DNA of 24,039 bases from NCBI GenBank assembly GCA_020639215.1, contig JACKHA010000022.1, positions 1-24,039 on the forward strand, read 5' to 3'. The stretch comes from Phycisphaeraceae bacterium. GTDB lineage: Bacteria > Planctomycetota > Phycisphaerae > Phycisphaerales > UBA1924. The notes beneath the pieces are model-generated. The model ran no database searches, had not been told where the DNA came from, and saw only the letters and a program-made list of their open reading frames with translations. Shown here piece after piece: positions 7,553 through 15,480 of the stretch. The position numbers and the translations under genes are program-made. The stretch's first letter is position 1, and each line of letters begins with the position of its first letter.

Positions 7553-9640
7553 TCATCGGGCGCACGCCTGCGTCCTTCTGCTCAACCGTCGGTGCCTCGC
7601 ACCGCTACTGCGTTGCAGTACCCGCGTCATTTCGCGTCGTGCTCCTCGTTCACCCGTTTGAGCTCGCCGTACGCACCGCCTCCGGGTTCGCCCGCAGGTC
7701 GCCCTGCCTGATACCGCACCCACGACCACCGCCCAGGCGCGCACGCCTCGGCTGTGGTCGCGCCCGCCAGCTCGTCTCCTCATGCTGCGCCGCGATGGCC
7801 GCGCCCCGATCGTCAGCGGGTCCGCCAGCCCGTACGCCTCGAGCCGCTGCGCCATCCGCGCGTTCGACCGCACCACCGGCTCACGCGATGTACTGAACCG
7901 CACCCGCTCCCCCAGAACACCCCCACCAGCTCACCGCGCCCCGTATGGCTCAAGCGGCTTGAGCAACAACCGCTGCCCCGCGTGACGTCACCTTCCAGCA
8001 GAACGCCCCCCAGCGTGCACGCAGCTTTACGCTCCCCATCGCCCTCCAAAAAGTGCCACCGCCTCGCCCGCGCCCACTCCCCCGGCACCACGAACCGCCA
8101 CCACAGCGAGCTCGCCCCCCTCCACCCCGCCAGCGCGAAGTCATCCTCCGCCGGCCAGTCCGGCCCGAACGTCACGTCGTCCTGCGGGCGACGAAGTTTC
8201 AACGTCCGCGGAATCCAGCGCCCCAGCACGCGCCGACCAGCTCAGCTTCCCACCAACCCCGTCGGCGCTTACTGCACCTGGAACCAACGGCGTCACGAAC
8301 CGCCGTGCAACTCAGCACGTAGTGCAGGTGCGCTCCGTCCCCGACCGGTAGTACCCCAGCACCACCACCACCGGCCTCGCGCGCACCGCCACACGCCGGA
8401 AAACCCTTCACCCAGCCACTAGCACCACCCGCTCGGGCAGCGTCACCGCCGTCCCCGATCAACGACCCCGCACGCCGCCGCCCACCAGCGCCGCCCCGAT
8501 CCGCCGCTTCCCGCCCCAGCACGCGTATCAATCGCGCTAATCCAGGAAATTACGCGCGCGCCAGCGCGTCCCGCCGCCGCCTCGCTCTGGTCGCATCCAC
8601 CTCTCACCCGCGCCGAGTCAGGCACTGGCAGCACCATCCCCGCTTCCCCCCGCCGCGGCGCGCGACATGGTCGGGCAGCAGGTCCCCAACGCCGCCGCCG
8701 CGCCACGCCGTGCCTCGCCCATCTCGCGCTCGGTGCCGATGCTGCACCCTGGCAGCCGCCATCACGCCACCGCCACCCGCCGCACCTGCCACCGTCAGCA
8801 CCTCGCCGAACATCCCGGGATCAGACCGCCGCCACCGTGAACGGCTGCAGCTGGATCACCCGTGCTGCACCCCCACTGGGCGCTCCGAATCGCCATGTGG
8901 TACACCACGCGCCGTCGATCACCGCGGCGCGAACAACAACCAAGTGCATCGACATCGCCAACGCCCCCGCGAACCGCTCCCCAACGCCACCATCAGCACC
9001 ACCACTGCACGGTCGCGGTGGCCTGGCTCACCGCCGCGAACGCACGCCATCGACGCGAATACCGCGTAAAGCGCACCTTGCCAACCCCGCCGAACCCGAT
9101 CCCGCCACCAGCGGCCCACGCCGATCAGGTGGTCACGCGACACGCCCCCGCATGCTGGAAACGCGACCGTGCCGCCGTCCCGCCACCACCGCCGCCGCCC
9201 ACGCGATGACCACCGCGACCCGATCACCGGGCGGCGCTCGCCCGAGAACAGCCGGCTGCCCGACGGCCACGAGGCCATCGCCATCCCGAAAAACTGCTCC
9301 TGCATCCCGGGTCGATCTTGCTTAGAACGCACGGCAGCGGACGCCGCACGCGCCGCGTTGGGGCGCACCGGCGCAACGCCGCCCACGTCAGCCCGCCAGC
9401 CACTGAGGTTTTGACCGGGTAACAACGGCAGCACCGCCGCGAACCCGGCCCGCCACCGTTGCTCGTCACGCGTCGATCTCCGACGCAGAAGAGTATATTG
9501 GGCTTTCTGGCATGCGCCGTCATCCCGCCAGCGTCAGCAGGATCAACCCCACGCCCGCCGCAATCGAACCCGCGTTCTGCTCGCTGCCGCTGCGGCCAAC
9601 GCCCATACCACCCGCCCGCCGCGGACCATGACTGTAGAAC
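7553..9640 (-). pseudogene. Broken coding region for unrecognised membrane protein(s)
   Basis: No long clean frame exists here, yet several minus-strand pieces show the strong G/C third-position bias of real genes. Examples: 'NAGSIAAGVGLILLTLAG' (~9590-9535), a membrane-like 'RVAVVIAWAAAVVAG' (~9230-9185), 'ALYAVFASMACVRGG' (~9080-9035), 'ARVIQLQPFTVAAV' (~8880-8835), 'MFGEVLTVAGAAGGGG' (from ~8813), and a soluble stretch at ~8225-7980 with 'DDVTFGPDWPAEDDFALAG' and 'WWRFVVPGEWARARRWHFL'. A further piece near 7900-7800 reads 'EPVVRSNARMAQRLEAYGL'. Together they suggest one long or two adjacent genes with hydrophobic segments at the upstream end and a charged downstream part. I do not recognise the family, and the number of genes and their starts cannot be set without a corrected sequence. 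Confidence 0.4.
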
Positions 9641-9689
9641 TTGCCCGTCCGATCCCCCTGCGGGCCGCACCACTCGTCAAGCTCTCATC

Positions 9690-10083
9690 ATCTTCCTCTC
9701 GGCGGCGGCACGGTGCGATCTCCTCCAATTCCTCACCGCTCGCAGCAAAGGCGCTTTACCCACCCCGCAATCGCCGCGCACCGAAGAGCGCCATCGCCTG
9801 ATCCCCCTCGGCACGCTCGCCACGCCAACCTCATCGGGTGCCGCCTCCTCATCCCGTTCCTCTTCCCCCCTCCTCCACGGGCTGCGCGAGGCCGCCTCGC
9901 CGCCCTCATCGTCGCGGGCTCCTCCGGCGGGTACACACGCTTCGCGCTTTGGTACGAGACCGCGCGTCTCCTCCGAACAGCACGCACCAGGCCGCGGCGT
10001 ACGTGCTCCTCTCCGTCGGGCTCAGGCTCCTCGCGCCGTCTACGTCGGACCCACGGCCCGCAGCTCCCGCATCCTGCCTGACC
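9690..10083 (+). pseudogene. Unrecognised plus-strand coding fragment, frameshifted
   Basis: The plus-strand frame 'RLAALIVAGSSGGYTRFAL' with 'WYETARLLR' following (about 9890-9985) has nearly all codons ending in G or C, so it is probably real coding DNA. A neighbouring frame continues with 'AAAYVLLSVGLRLLAP' (~9985-10045). Upstream, hydrophobic plus-strand pieces near 9830-9870 may belong to it. A hairpin repeat element begins just after it (10084), which suggests that the gene ends before that point. Family and start unknown. Confidence 0.3.
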
Positions 10084-10165
10084 CTTCCTCCCCGTCCCCC
10101 GACGGGGTATCATCTCACGCGATGACGGAGGGTCTTGGCTTTCTCACCTTGGGGGGCGAAATGGT
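10084..10165. repeat. Intergenic hairpin repeat, copy 1
   Basis: CCCCGTC-CCCC-GACGGGG forms a 7-bp stem, followed by GACGGAGGGTCTTG (starting about 10122) and then by CTTGGGGGGCGAAATGG. The same blocks, CCTCCCCCGTC..GACGGGGGAGG and GACGGAGGGTCTTG, recur at 21806-21880, and a decayed version ending in GCGAAATGAGG lies at 11972-12061. It marks a gap between genes. Confidence 0.5.
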
Positions 10166-10260
10166 CTTCGCGCTTGCGTGCCCAGCAGAACCAGGGCAGG
10201 GACGCTTCAGCTTTCCCGCGCTCCCCGCTCACCGCCCGCTCGAAACCGCTCGGCGCCCGA

Positions 10261-11808
10261 TCCCGTATGGTGCTCGGTGCAGATCTCACCTGCCTGCGCT
10301 GGTGCGGACACAGCTTCCGCAGGATCGCCGCCCCACCCGACCCGGCAGGCTGCGGGTCGTCGTCACCGCCTCGGTGCCACCTCGCGTCCGTGCGCTGCGC
10401 TTCCGCGTTGATCGCCGGGTGGCGGCAGCATTACGCCCGCCGTCGATCCTGGGTCACTCGTCGGCACCAAGCCGTCGCCACTGCGCTCACTTGTTCCTCG
10501 CCGGCCATGCCCCCCGTCATGATGCTCGAGGAGTGGGTCACGCACGACTGGCACCTCACCTGGCCCGCCTTCTTCGGCGCCCTCACGTCCGGCACGCTCG
10601 ACGAGCTTGTGCGCACGCCCGACGCGACGCGCACCGCGGCGCGCCTGCTCGGGTTCTTCGTGATCGGGTCCGTCGCGGCGGGCGCCTGGACAGCCGCCGG
10701 GCTCGCGCACTGGCGCCGCGCCCCGGCCCTCCTCGCCTGGGGCGTGCTCTTCGCGATCGTGCTCTCCGCCGAGCCGATCACCATGCGCCTCGTCTACCTC
10801 ACCGGCGAACTCCACGAGGGCGACCTGCTCCCGCTCAACCTGTGGGGTTGGCGCCTGGTCTTCGCGTGCATCTCGACCCCGATCGCCTTCGCCGGCGTCC
10901 CCATCGGGCGCCTCGTCCGCCGCCTCTGGAACTCGCGGGGCGATCCTCGCGCCCGAGCCCGGCGCCGCCTCCACCGCCAGCAGGAGGGCACGCGACCGGA
11001 ATACACCCCGCCGCCCACGCCGCCGCCCGCCGCAAACCACGCGGAAATCCTCGGCGAAATCGGCGCCGACCGCCCCTGCGCCTCCTGCGGGTTCAACCTC
11101 CACGGGCAGACCATCACCCGCGACCCGCACTCCGCGATGCCCATCGCCCGGTGCCCCCGTTGCGCACCGTCACCGCGGCTCCAGGAATACCCCGCGCTCC
11201 GGACGCTGGAGCCAACCCAACCGGTGAGCCGCCGCGTGCTCGCCGCAGGCATTGCTTCGCGCTGATCGCCTTCTTCGCCGACCACCGCGTTCTCGCTCGT
11301 CAGCAGGGCGCGTGGAGTCCATGTCCCGGACCTCGCCGCCGAGCCTTCGCGCGGAAACCCAGAGCGATTGGGCCTCGTCCCTCACCGACAGGCGACATGC
11401 TGAACGTCCCCGACACCGTGAGGGCAACGTGTGGGACCCATCATCGAGTCCTGGCCGGCGCCCGACGACCCGCGGTGATCATCGGCTTGCTGGCGGCGGT
11501 CTTGGCTCATCCGAATGGCGCTGGATGGTTCTGGATCTTCGGCGCGCGGCGTACGGGCTCGCCGTCAGCGCCCATCTGGTCGGTCGCCCACCTTGCCGCA
11601 CCAACCTCATTGGCGTGTCGCGGCTCGTTGCCGTCGTCGCCATCGCGATCGCATCCGCGATCTTCGCGACGACGCTGCCGTGTGCAGACGGTGCCCTGGT
11701 GCCGTGCATTCGCTGGCAGCTTCCCCGATCGTAGCGCCCCATGTCGCCGGGTGTACCGCCGCGGTGCTGATCGCCTCGATCGCCGCGGGGTGCTCAAGCG
11801 CGCTTTAG
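10261..11808 (+). pseudogene. Membrane protein with zinc-ribbon motifs, frameshifted
   Basis: The central part (about 10510-11265) is one clean frame with several membrane segments: 'ARLLGFFVIGSVAAGAWTAA', then 'LLAWGVLFAIVLSAEPI' and 'WGWRLVFACISTPIAFAGV'. A proline-rich linker and a zinc ribbon follow: 'RPCASCGFNLHGQ' and, 22 residues on, 'ARCPRC'. Upstream, 'CLRWCGHSFRRIA' (~10290-10325) looks like a second CxxC knuckle with one extra base. Downstream, in other frames, come 'FALIAFFADHRVLA', then a hydrophobic 'LVAVVAIAIASAIFATTL' (~11620-11680) and an end 'APHVAGCTAAVLIASIAAG' with a stop at 11808. CxxCG(Y/F)-L-G ribbons fused to membrane helices are, as far as I recall, common in Phycisphaerae proteins of unknown function. 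Extent is inferred from codon bias; it could be two genes. Confidence 0.5.
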
Positions 11809-12143
11809 CGCGCCTGGTCATCCGCATGGCCTACGCCCACGCCTGCGCATCCTTCGCCCCTCCCGGACGCCGCCGCCAAACCCTGCCCAAGCCGCGGCAG
11901 GCCCTTCTTCTCCACCGCGGCGTGCAGCGCTACCTCCTCTCCTTGGAGAGGGGCCGAAATGAGGGGTTTACTTGTCATCCTCCCCGTCGCCGACGAAATT
12001 ATCGCTCGGTTTTGCCTGACGGCGGAGACCGCCTTTCCTCCCTCCCGGGAGCGAAATGAGGTCGCTTCCTGCTTTCACTCACCGGCACAACCAGAACCAG
12101 ATCGAGGCGCAGCTCGCGCGCCCTTCGCATACCATCGCCCCGA
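11809..12143. other. Gap between genes with hairpin repeats
   Basis: About 335 bases without a gene I can support. It holds a hairpin CCTCTCC-TT-GGAGAGG (11936-11951), the direct repeat CGAAATGAGG twice (11955-11964 and 12052-12061), a small hairpin GGCGG-AGA-CCGCC followed by TTT (12021-12036), and the palindrome CTCCCGGGAG (12042-12051). The AT-richer stretch at about 11967-12015 may hold the proB promoter, but I see no convincing -35/-10 pair. A minus-strand stretch at 11811-11925 has G/C-biased codons but no recognisable product. Confidence 0.5.
11936..12061. repeat. Intergenic hairpin repeat, copy 2 (composite)
   Basis: Two units each have a C/T-G/A hairpin directly followed by CGAAATGAGG: CCTCTCC-TT-GGAGAGG (11936-11951) and CTCCCGGGAG (12042-12051). 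Between them, CCTCCCCGTC..GACG and GACGGCGGAG resemble the blocks of the element at 10084 and 21806. It reads like a diverged copy of the same dispersed intergenic element, upstream of proB. Confidence 0.45.
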
Positions 12144-13265
12144 TGTCGTGCGTGCCCCACTCACCGCCGCCCATAACGTCTCGTCGTCAGGTCGGCTCCG
12201 CGTCCTCACTTTTACGCCAGCCGCCTCAGGACCGCGATCGGCGCTCGCCGGTAACCTCGCCGCGCGCCCTCGCGCTCGATCGACGTCGTCACCGTCTCCT
12301 CGGGCGCACATCGCCGCCAGGTTCCACTTGCAGCTCGAACCGCCCCGCGATGCCACGCGATCCGCGACAAACAGGCCGCCGCCGCCGTGGTCAGCCACGC
12401 TCTAATCCACCGGTACACCACGCTGCTCGAACGCCACAGCATCCCCGTCGCGCAGGTCCTCCTCACGGGCGACGTCCTCGACCACCGCTCGCGCTACCTC
12501 AACGCCACCCACACCCTGACCACCCTGCTCGAACACCGCGTCCTGCCCATCGTCAACGAGAACGACTCGGTGACGCACGACGAGATCAAGCTCGGCGACA
12601 ACGACCGCCTCGGCGCGCTCGTCGCGGGGCTCGTCGGCGCCGACCTGCTCGTGATCCTCTCCTCCGTCGACGGGCTGTACGAATCCGCCGACCCCTCGCG
12701 CCCCATCGCCACCATCGCCGACACCGACGCCGCCCGCGCGCACGTCTCCGGCGATCGCTCCACGACCGGCACCGGCGGGTTCGCGACCAAGCTCGACGCT
12801 GTCGACATCGCCCGCGCGCACGGGGTCCCCACCGTCATCACGCGTGGCCCGACCGACGCCCGCCCCGCCCCGCTCGCCGCCGTCCTCAACGCCGAACCCG
12901 TCGGCACGGTCTTCCCGATCCCCGACGGCGCCGGCGCCCGCGGCGCGCGCAAGAACTGGCTCTCGCACGCGGCCGTCCCGCGCGGGCGGGTCCACGTCGA
13001 CGCCGGCGCCGCCCGGGCGCTCATCGAGCGCGACGTGGCTGCTGCCCAGGGATCGCGCGTGTGGAGGGCGACTTCGACGCCAGCACGGCTCTTGTCGAGG
13101 TGCTCGGTAGCGCCGCCCGCCCCGTCCGCCCGCAGGTTGACCAACTACACGCCTCGCCCGGCCTCGCCCGCCTCGCCGGCAAACGCTCGACGAGATCAGG
13201 CCCACGCTCAGGTGCACCGCCGACAGGGCGATCCCACCGCGATGACATGGTGCACGGCCGCGTAA
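12144..13265 (+). pseudogene. proB: Glutamate 5-kinase, frameshifted at both ends
   Basis: ProB phosphorylates glutamate to gamma-glutamyl phosphate, the first step of proline synthesis. The core (12387-13040) is one clean frame: 'LIHRYTTLLERHSIPVAQVL', 'PIVNENDSV' (glutamate site), 'LGDNDRLGALVAGLVGADLL', 'VDGLYESADP', and 'GTGGFATKLDAVDIARAHG' with 'PTVITRG' following, all classic for the amino-acid kinase fold of ProB. The N-terminus is in other frames: a 'VVxVGSS'-like start (~12177-12200), 'VVTVSSGA' (~12285) and 'DKQAAAAV' (~12365). The C-terminal PUA-like part is also shifted: 'VEGDFDASTALVEV' (~13060-13105) and 'LTNYTPR' (~13135). The start at 12144 (ATG) is a guess. Its partner proA is on the opposite strand at the right edge. 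Damage is by small indels, so sequence error is likely. Confidence 0.82.
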
Positions 13266-13289
13266 TCCGGCGCCCTACGCGCGAGGTCA

Positions 13290-13705
13290 GGCCGCGTGCC
13301 CGACGAAGCTGCGCAGCGTCCATGCGACCGGGAACCTCGGGGACTTGCGACTCCTCCCACTCCGCAATCCGCGCTTTGAGCGGCGACTCCGCAGCGCCTC
13401 ACTTTTGCGCCGATGACCACGGTATGGTCGCGACCTTCAGCACGTCGGCCCCAGCAAACCAGCGTGCTCGATCGCCACGCTGCCACGCCGTTCCACCTCG
13501 TCGCGCCCCGCGTGATTGATCCGCAAAGTTAGTGAGCATCAGGTCAGGCGAAGCAGACCAGCGCAGCCCACCAGCAGTACGCGTCGGCCCGAGACCAGGC
13601 ACCGCAGGAATCGCCAGGCGGACGGGCGGAAAGTCGCCCGTCACGCGGGCAATGCTGTTCATGCCCGCGCCCATACGCCAGGCGCGACGCCGCGGATCCG
13701 CCCTC
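13290..13705 (-). pseudogene. Unrecognised gene, frameshifted
   Basis: The minus strand carries clean G/C-biased pieces: 'NSIARVTGDFPPVRLAIPAV' (~13665-13605), 'PDLMLTNFADQSR' (~13550-13510), 'DEVERRGSVAIEHAGLLG' (~13505-13450) and a likely end 'WTLRSFVGHAA' with a stop near 13291. These lie in different frames, so one or more bases are missing. The piece follows directly behind the methyltransferase on the same strand and may be co-transcribed. I do not recognise the family. Confidence 0.35.
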
Positions 13706-14471
13706 GCCCGGTTCACCCGCGTGCCCCGCCACCAGCGATGGGCTCTCGTCGAAACCCCCCGGATCCCTCGACCGGCCGTGCAGCGTTGCCCTCGTCGTCC
13801 ACCGCGTCGTAGCTTCACGTACACCGCCGTGCGCGACCCGCCTCCATCGCGTCGCCGCTCGGGCGCTCCACAGCCGCCACTCGTACACGAACGCGCGTCG
13901 TCCAGCTCCTCGACAATCTCGCCGCGATCCTCGTGCAGGTGAATGCGTCGTGATGCATCCCCGTCAGCGGGTCCGCCTCGCGCTGCTCCCACGTGTATCC
14001 AGCACGCGTCGTCCGCCCGCGTCACCGACTTCCGGGATGGTGCGGGCGGTGCACGGTACCAGTCGCGAACGCGGACTCGCGCCGCCGTAGGTGTCTACGC
14101 AGATGAACACCACCAACCGCGAGCCGCGCGCACGTGTCGCAGATACCGACCAAAGCTCTTCGCGTGTGCAGGTACCCGATCGGGGGCCCCGCAGACACCA
14201 CGTCGGCCGCGTCCGCGACCTCGCGCACGTCCGCCCGCACTTTGCGCACGCCCGGCGCGTCCGGGTGCTTCGCGAGCGCCCCCACGTCGAGATCGACCGC
14301 GATCGCCTCGCCGCCCGCGCGGGCCCATTCGATCGAGAGCGCCGCGGTGCCGCAGAAGTCCTCGCCGAGCACGCGCGCCGCCCCGCCATGAATCGCGCGC
14401 ACCAACGGTACCAGGTGCCCCGGCGACTGCACGCACAGCTCGTACCAGTCGTGCTTGTCCAAGGGTCTCAC
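13706..14471 (-). pseudogene. Class I SAM-dependent methyltransferase, frameshifted in its second half
   Basis: The first ~100 codons are clean: 'RPLDKHDWYELCVQSPGHL', 'LGEDFCGTAALSIEWARAG' (glycine-rich SAM loop), 'AIAVDLDVGAL' (acidic residue that holds the ribose) and 'VSAGPPIGYLHTRRALVG'. The rest lies in other frames: 'FICVDTYGGAS' (~14105-14070), 'YTWEQREADPLTGM' (~14000-13955) and 'FVYEWRLWSA' (~13885-13860). This order (ExDFxG, DLD, GYLHTR, DTYGG, WEQREADPxTG) fits class I methyltransferases seen in planctomycete genomes; the substrate is unknown. The GTG start at 14471-14469 overlaps the stop of the preceding gene as GTGA, so the two are translationally coupled. The end near 13706 is approximate. 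Confidence 0.65.
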
Positions 14472-14890
14472 GGCCCAAACGGAGACGAACCCCCGCCCCC
14501 GCTCGCCGCCGCCGCCAGAATGCCGAAGAAAAGCACGAAGTACGCCACCACCAGCAGCAGGTACACGATCCCCAGCGAGATGCCAACCCACCCGCACACG
14601 CGACCGGCCTTCGCCATCCCACGCGACGTCACCGGCGCCTCGCCCACCTGGATCGCCACCTCCGCCTTGCGGGCCAGCACCACCGCGATCGTCCCGCACA
14701 CGATGCCCGGCAACCCATAGAACATGCACGTCACGATCGACACGATCCCCAGCACCATCGACGCGATCGCCTTGCCGCTCGTCTGGGGCGGCACCCCCGA
14801 GTACACCGGCGGCCCGATCTGATTGACCGGTGATCCGCACTCCGGGCACACCGACCCGATCGCCACGCCGCGCAGGTCAGCCACCCACAC
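14468..14890 (-). CDS. DUF4190-like membrane protein with zinc-ribbon head
   Basis: 140 residues. The N-terminus 'DLRGVAIGSVCPECGSPV' is the second half of a CxxC...CPECG zinc ribbon. The first CxxC is probably just upstream in another frame, where a base seems lost near 14890-14900. Two long membrane segments follow: 'SMVLGIVSIVTCMFYGLPGI' running into 'VCGTIAVVLA' (about residues 44-72), and 'VGISLGIVYLLLVVAYFVLF' (about 101-120). The pattern SGKAIASxVLGIxSI...GxxxGTIAxxLA...GWxGIxLG is typical of DUF4190. The ribbon-plus-two-helices layout is common in planctomycete proteins of unknown role. It ends in a Gly-rich tail and overlaps the methyltransferase start (GTGA). The listed GTG at 14890 is the first start of the clean frame; the real start is likely 30-70 bases upstream. 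Confidence 0.65.
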   Translation of the reverse strand: MWVADLRGVAIGSVCPECGSPVNQIGPPVYSGVPPQTSGKAIASMVLGIVSIVTCMFYGLPGIVCGTIAVVLARKAEVAIQVGEAPVTSRGMAKAGRVCGWVGISLGIVYLLLVVAYFVLFFGILAAAASGGGGSSPFGP

Positions 14891-14959
14891 GGTACTGGCA
14901 CCGCCCGGACCGCCGATCGGACGGGTGGGCGCGGAGTCGGCAGCAGGATCAGGGCGTGG

Positions 14960-15298
14960 CTCATGCCCAGGTCTACCGAGCCCCGCCCATCACGGCGACT
15001 GCACGCCCGCAGGAACTCGTTCCACTCCGCCGCGAAGTGCCCCGCCAAATCACACGCCCGCAGCTTCGGGCACCAACCGCTCCGAGCACGCCGTCGTCGC
15101 GCATGTTGGGAACCCCGACTCCTCGTGCATCGCTGGCCCGACTGGGCGTCCTCGGCTCGTCAGGCGCCCGCCCGCCAGGCTGCGTGAACCCCATGACGCT
15201 GCGCCCCCACGACCCGCCGACCGCGACGAGCCCCAGGATCAGCCGACGGTTGACGCGTTCAGACAGGCAAGACGGGTATCGGTCGGGTCGGCGGGCAT
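14960..15298 (-). pseudogene. Putative anchored or secreted small protein, frameshifted
   Basis: From the ATG at 15298 the minus strand reads 'MPADPTDTRLACLN', and in the next frame 'NRRLILGLVAVGGSWGRSVM', a basic stretch plus a short hydrophobic run that looks like a signal or anchor. Then come 'GFTQPGGRAPDEPRTPS' and, in a third frame, 'LAGHFAAEWNEFLRACSRR' (~15050-14990). Codons are G/C-biased throughout. Start, end and family are uncertain. It lies between the inverted repeat at 15382-15463 and the DUF4190-like gene on the same strand, so it may lead a small operon with that gene and the methyltransferase. Confidence 0.35.
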
Positions 15299-15381
15299 CG
15301 CCGCGCCTTTCGGTGGTTCGCTGCTGCAGGCGTACCGCCGAATGCGCTCACCCCTGACACCAAACTCGAACACTCGACAGA

Positions 15382-15463
15382 CGAGCCGCGAGCGGAAGCG
15401 AGCGGTTCTTCGTTCGTGTCGGCAGAAACCGTGCGGGAACCACTCGCTCCCGCTCGCGGCTCG
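15382..15463. repeat. Large near-perfect inverted repeat (26-bp arms)
   Basis: The left arm 15382-15407 starts CGAGCCGCGAGCGG, and the right arm 15438-15463 is its reverse complement with 24 of 26 bases matching. The loop is 30 bases. It lies 18 bases downstream of the ABC permease stop on the minus strand, before the next minus-strand gene. The motif GAGCCGCGAGCGNNAGCGAGCGG resembles palindromic intergenic repeats I recall from planctomycete genomes. It may end transcription or protect the mRNA 3' end of the ABC operon; there is no T-run, so a plain Rho-independent terminator is less likely. Confidence 0.65.
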
Positions 15464-15480
15464 TCGGGGCTCGGCCCCCG

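Noticed and set aside
11967..12010. A sigma-70 promoter TTGTCA ... ATTATC before proB
   Set aside because: The spacing is 20 bases for the best -10 and the match is weak; the stretch also lies inside a hairpin repeat.
9459..12059. An 866-codon open frame on the plus strand
   Set aside because: Composition is Arg/Pro/Ser-rich and the frame crosses the hairpin repeat at 10084 and the clean zinc-ribbon membrane frame. It stays open only because stops are rare at this GC content.
12056..13519. A 487-codon plus-strand frame over proB
   Set aside because: It is mostly the wrong frame of proB; only its short N-terminal VGSS-like and C-terminal VEGDFD pieces match the kinase, because of indels.
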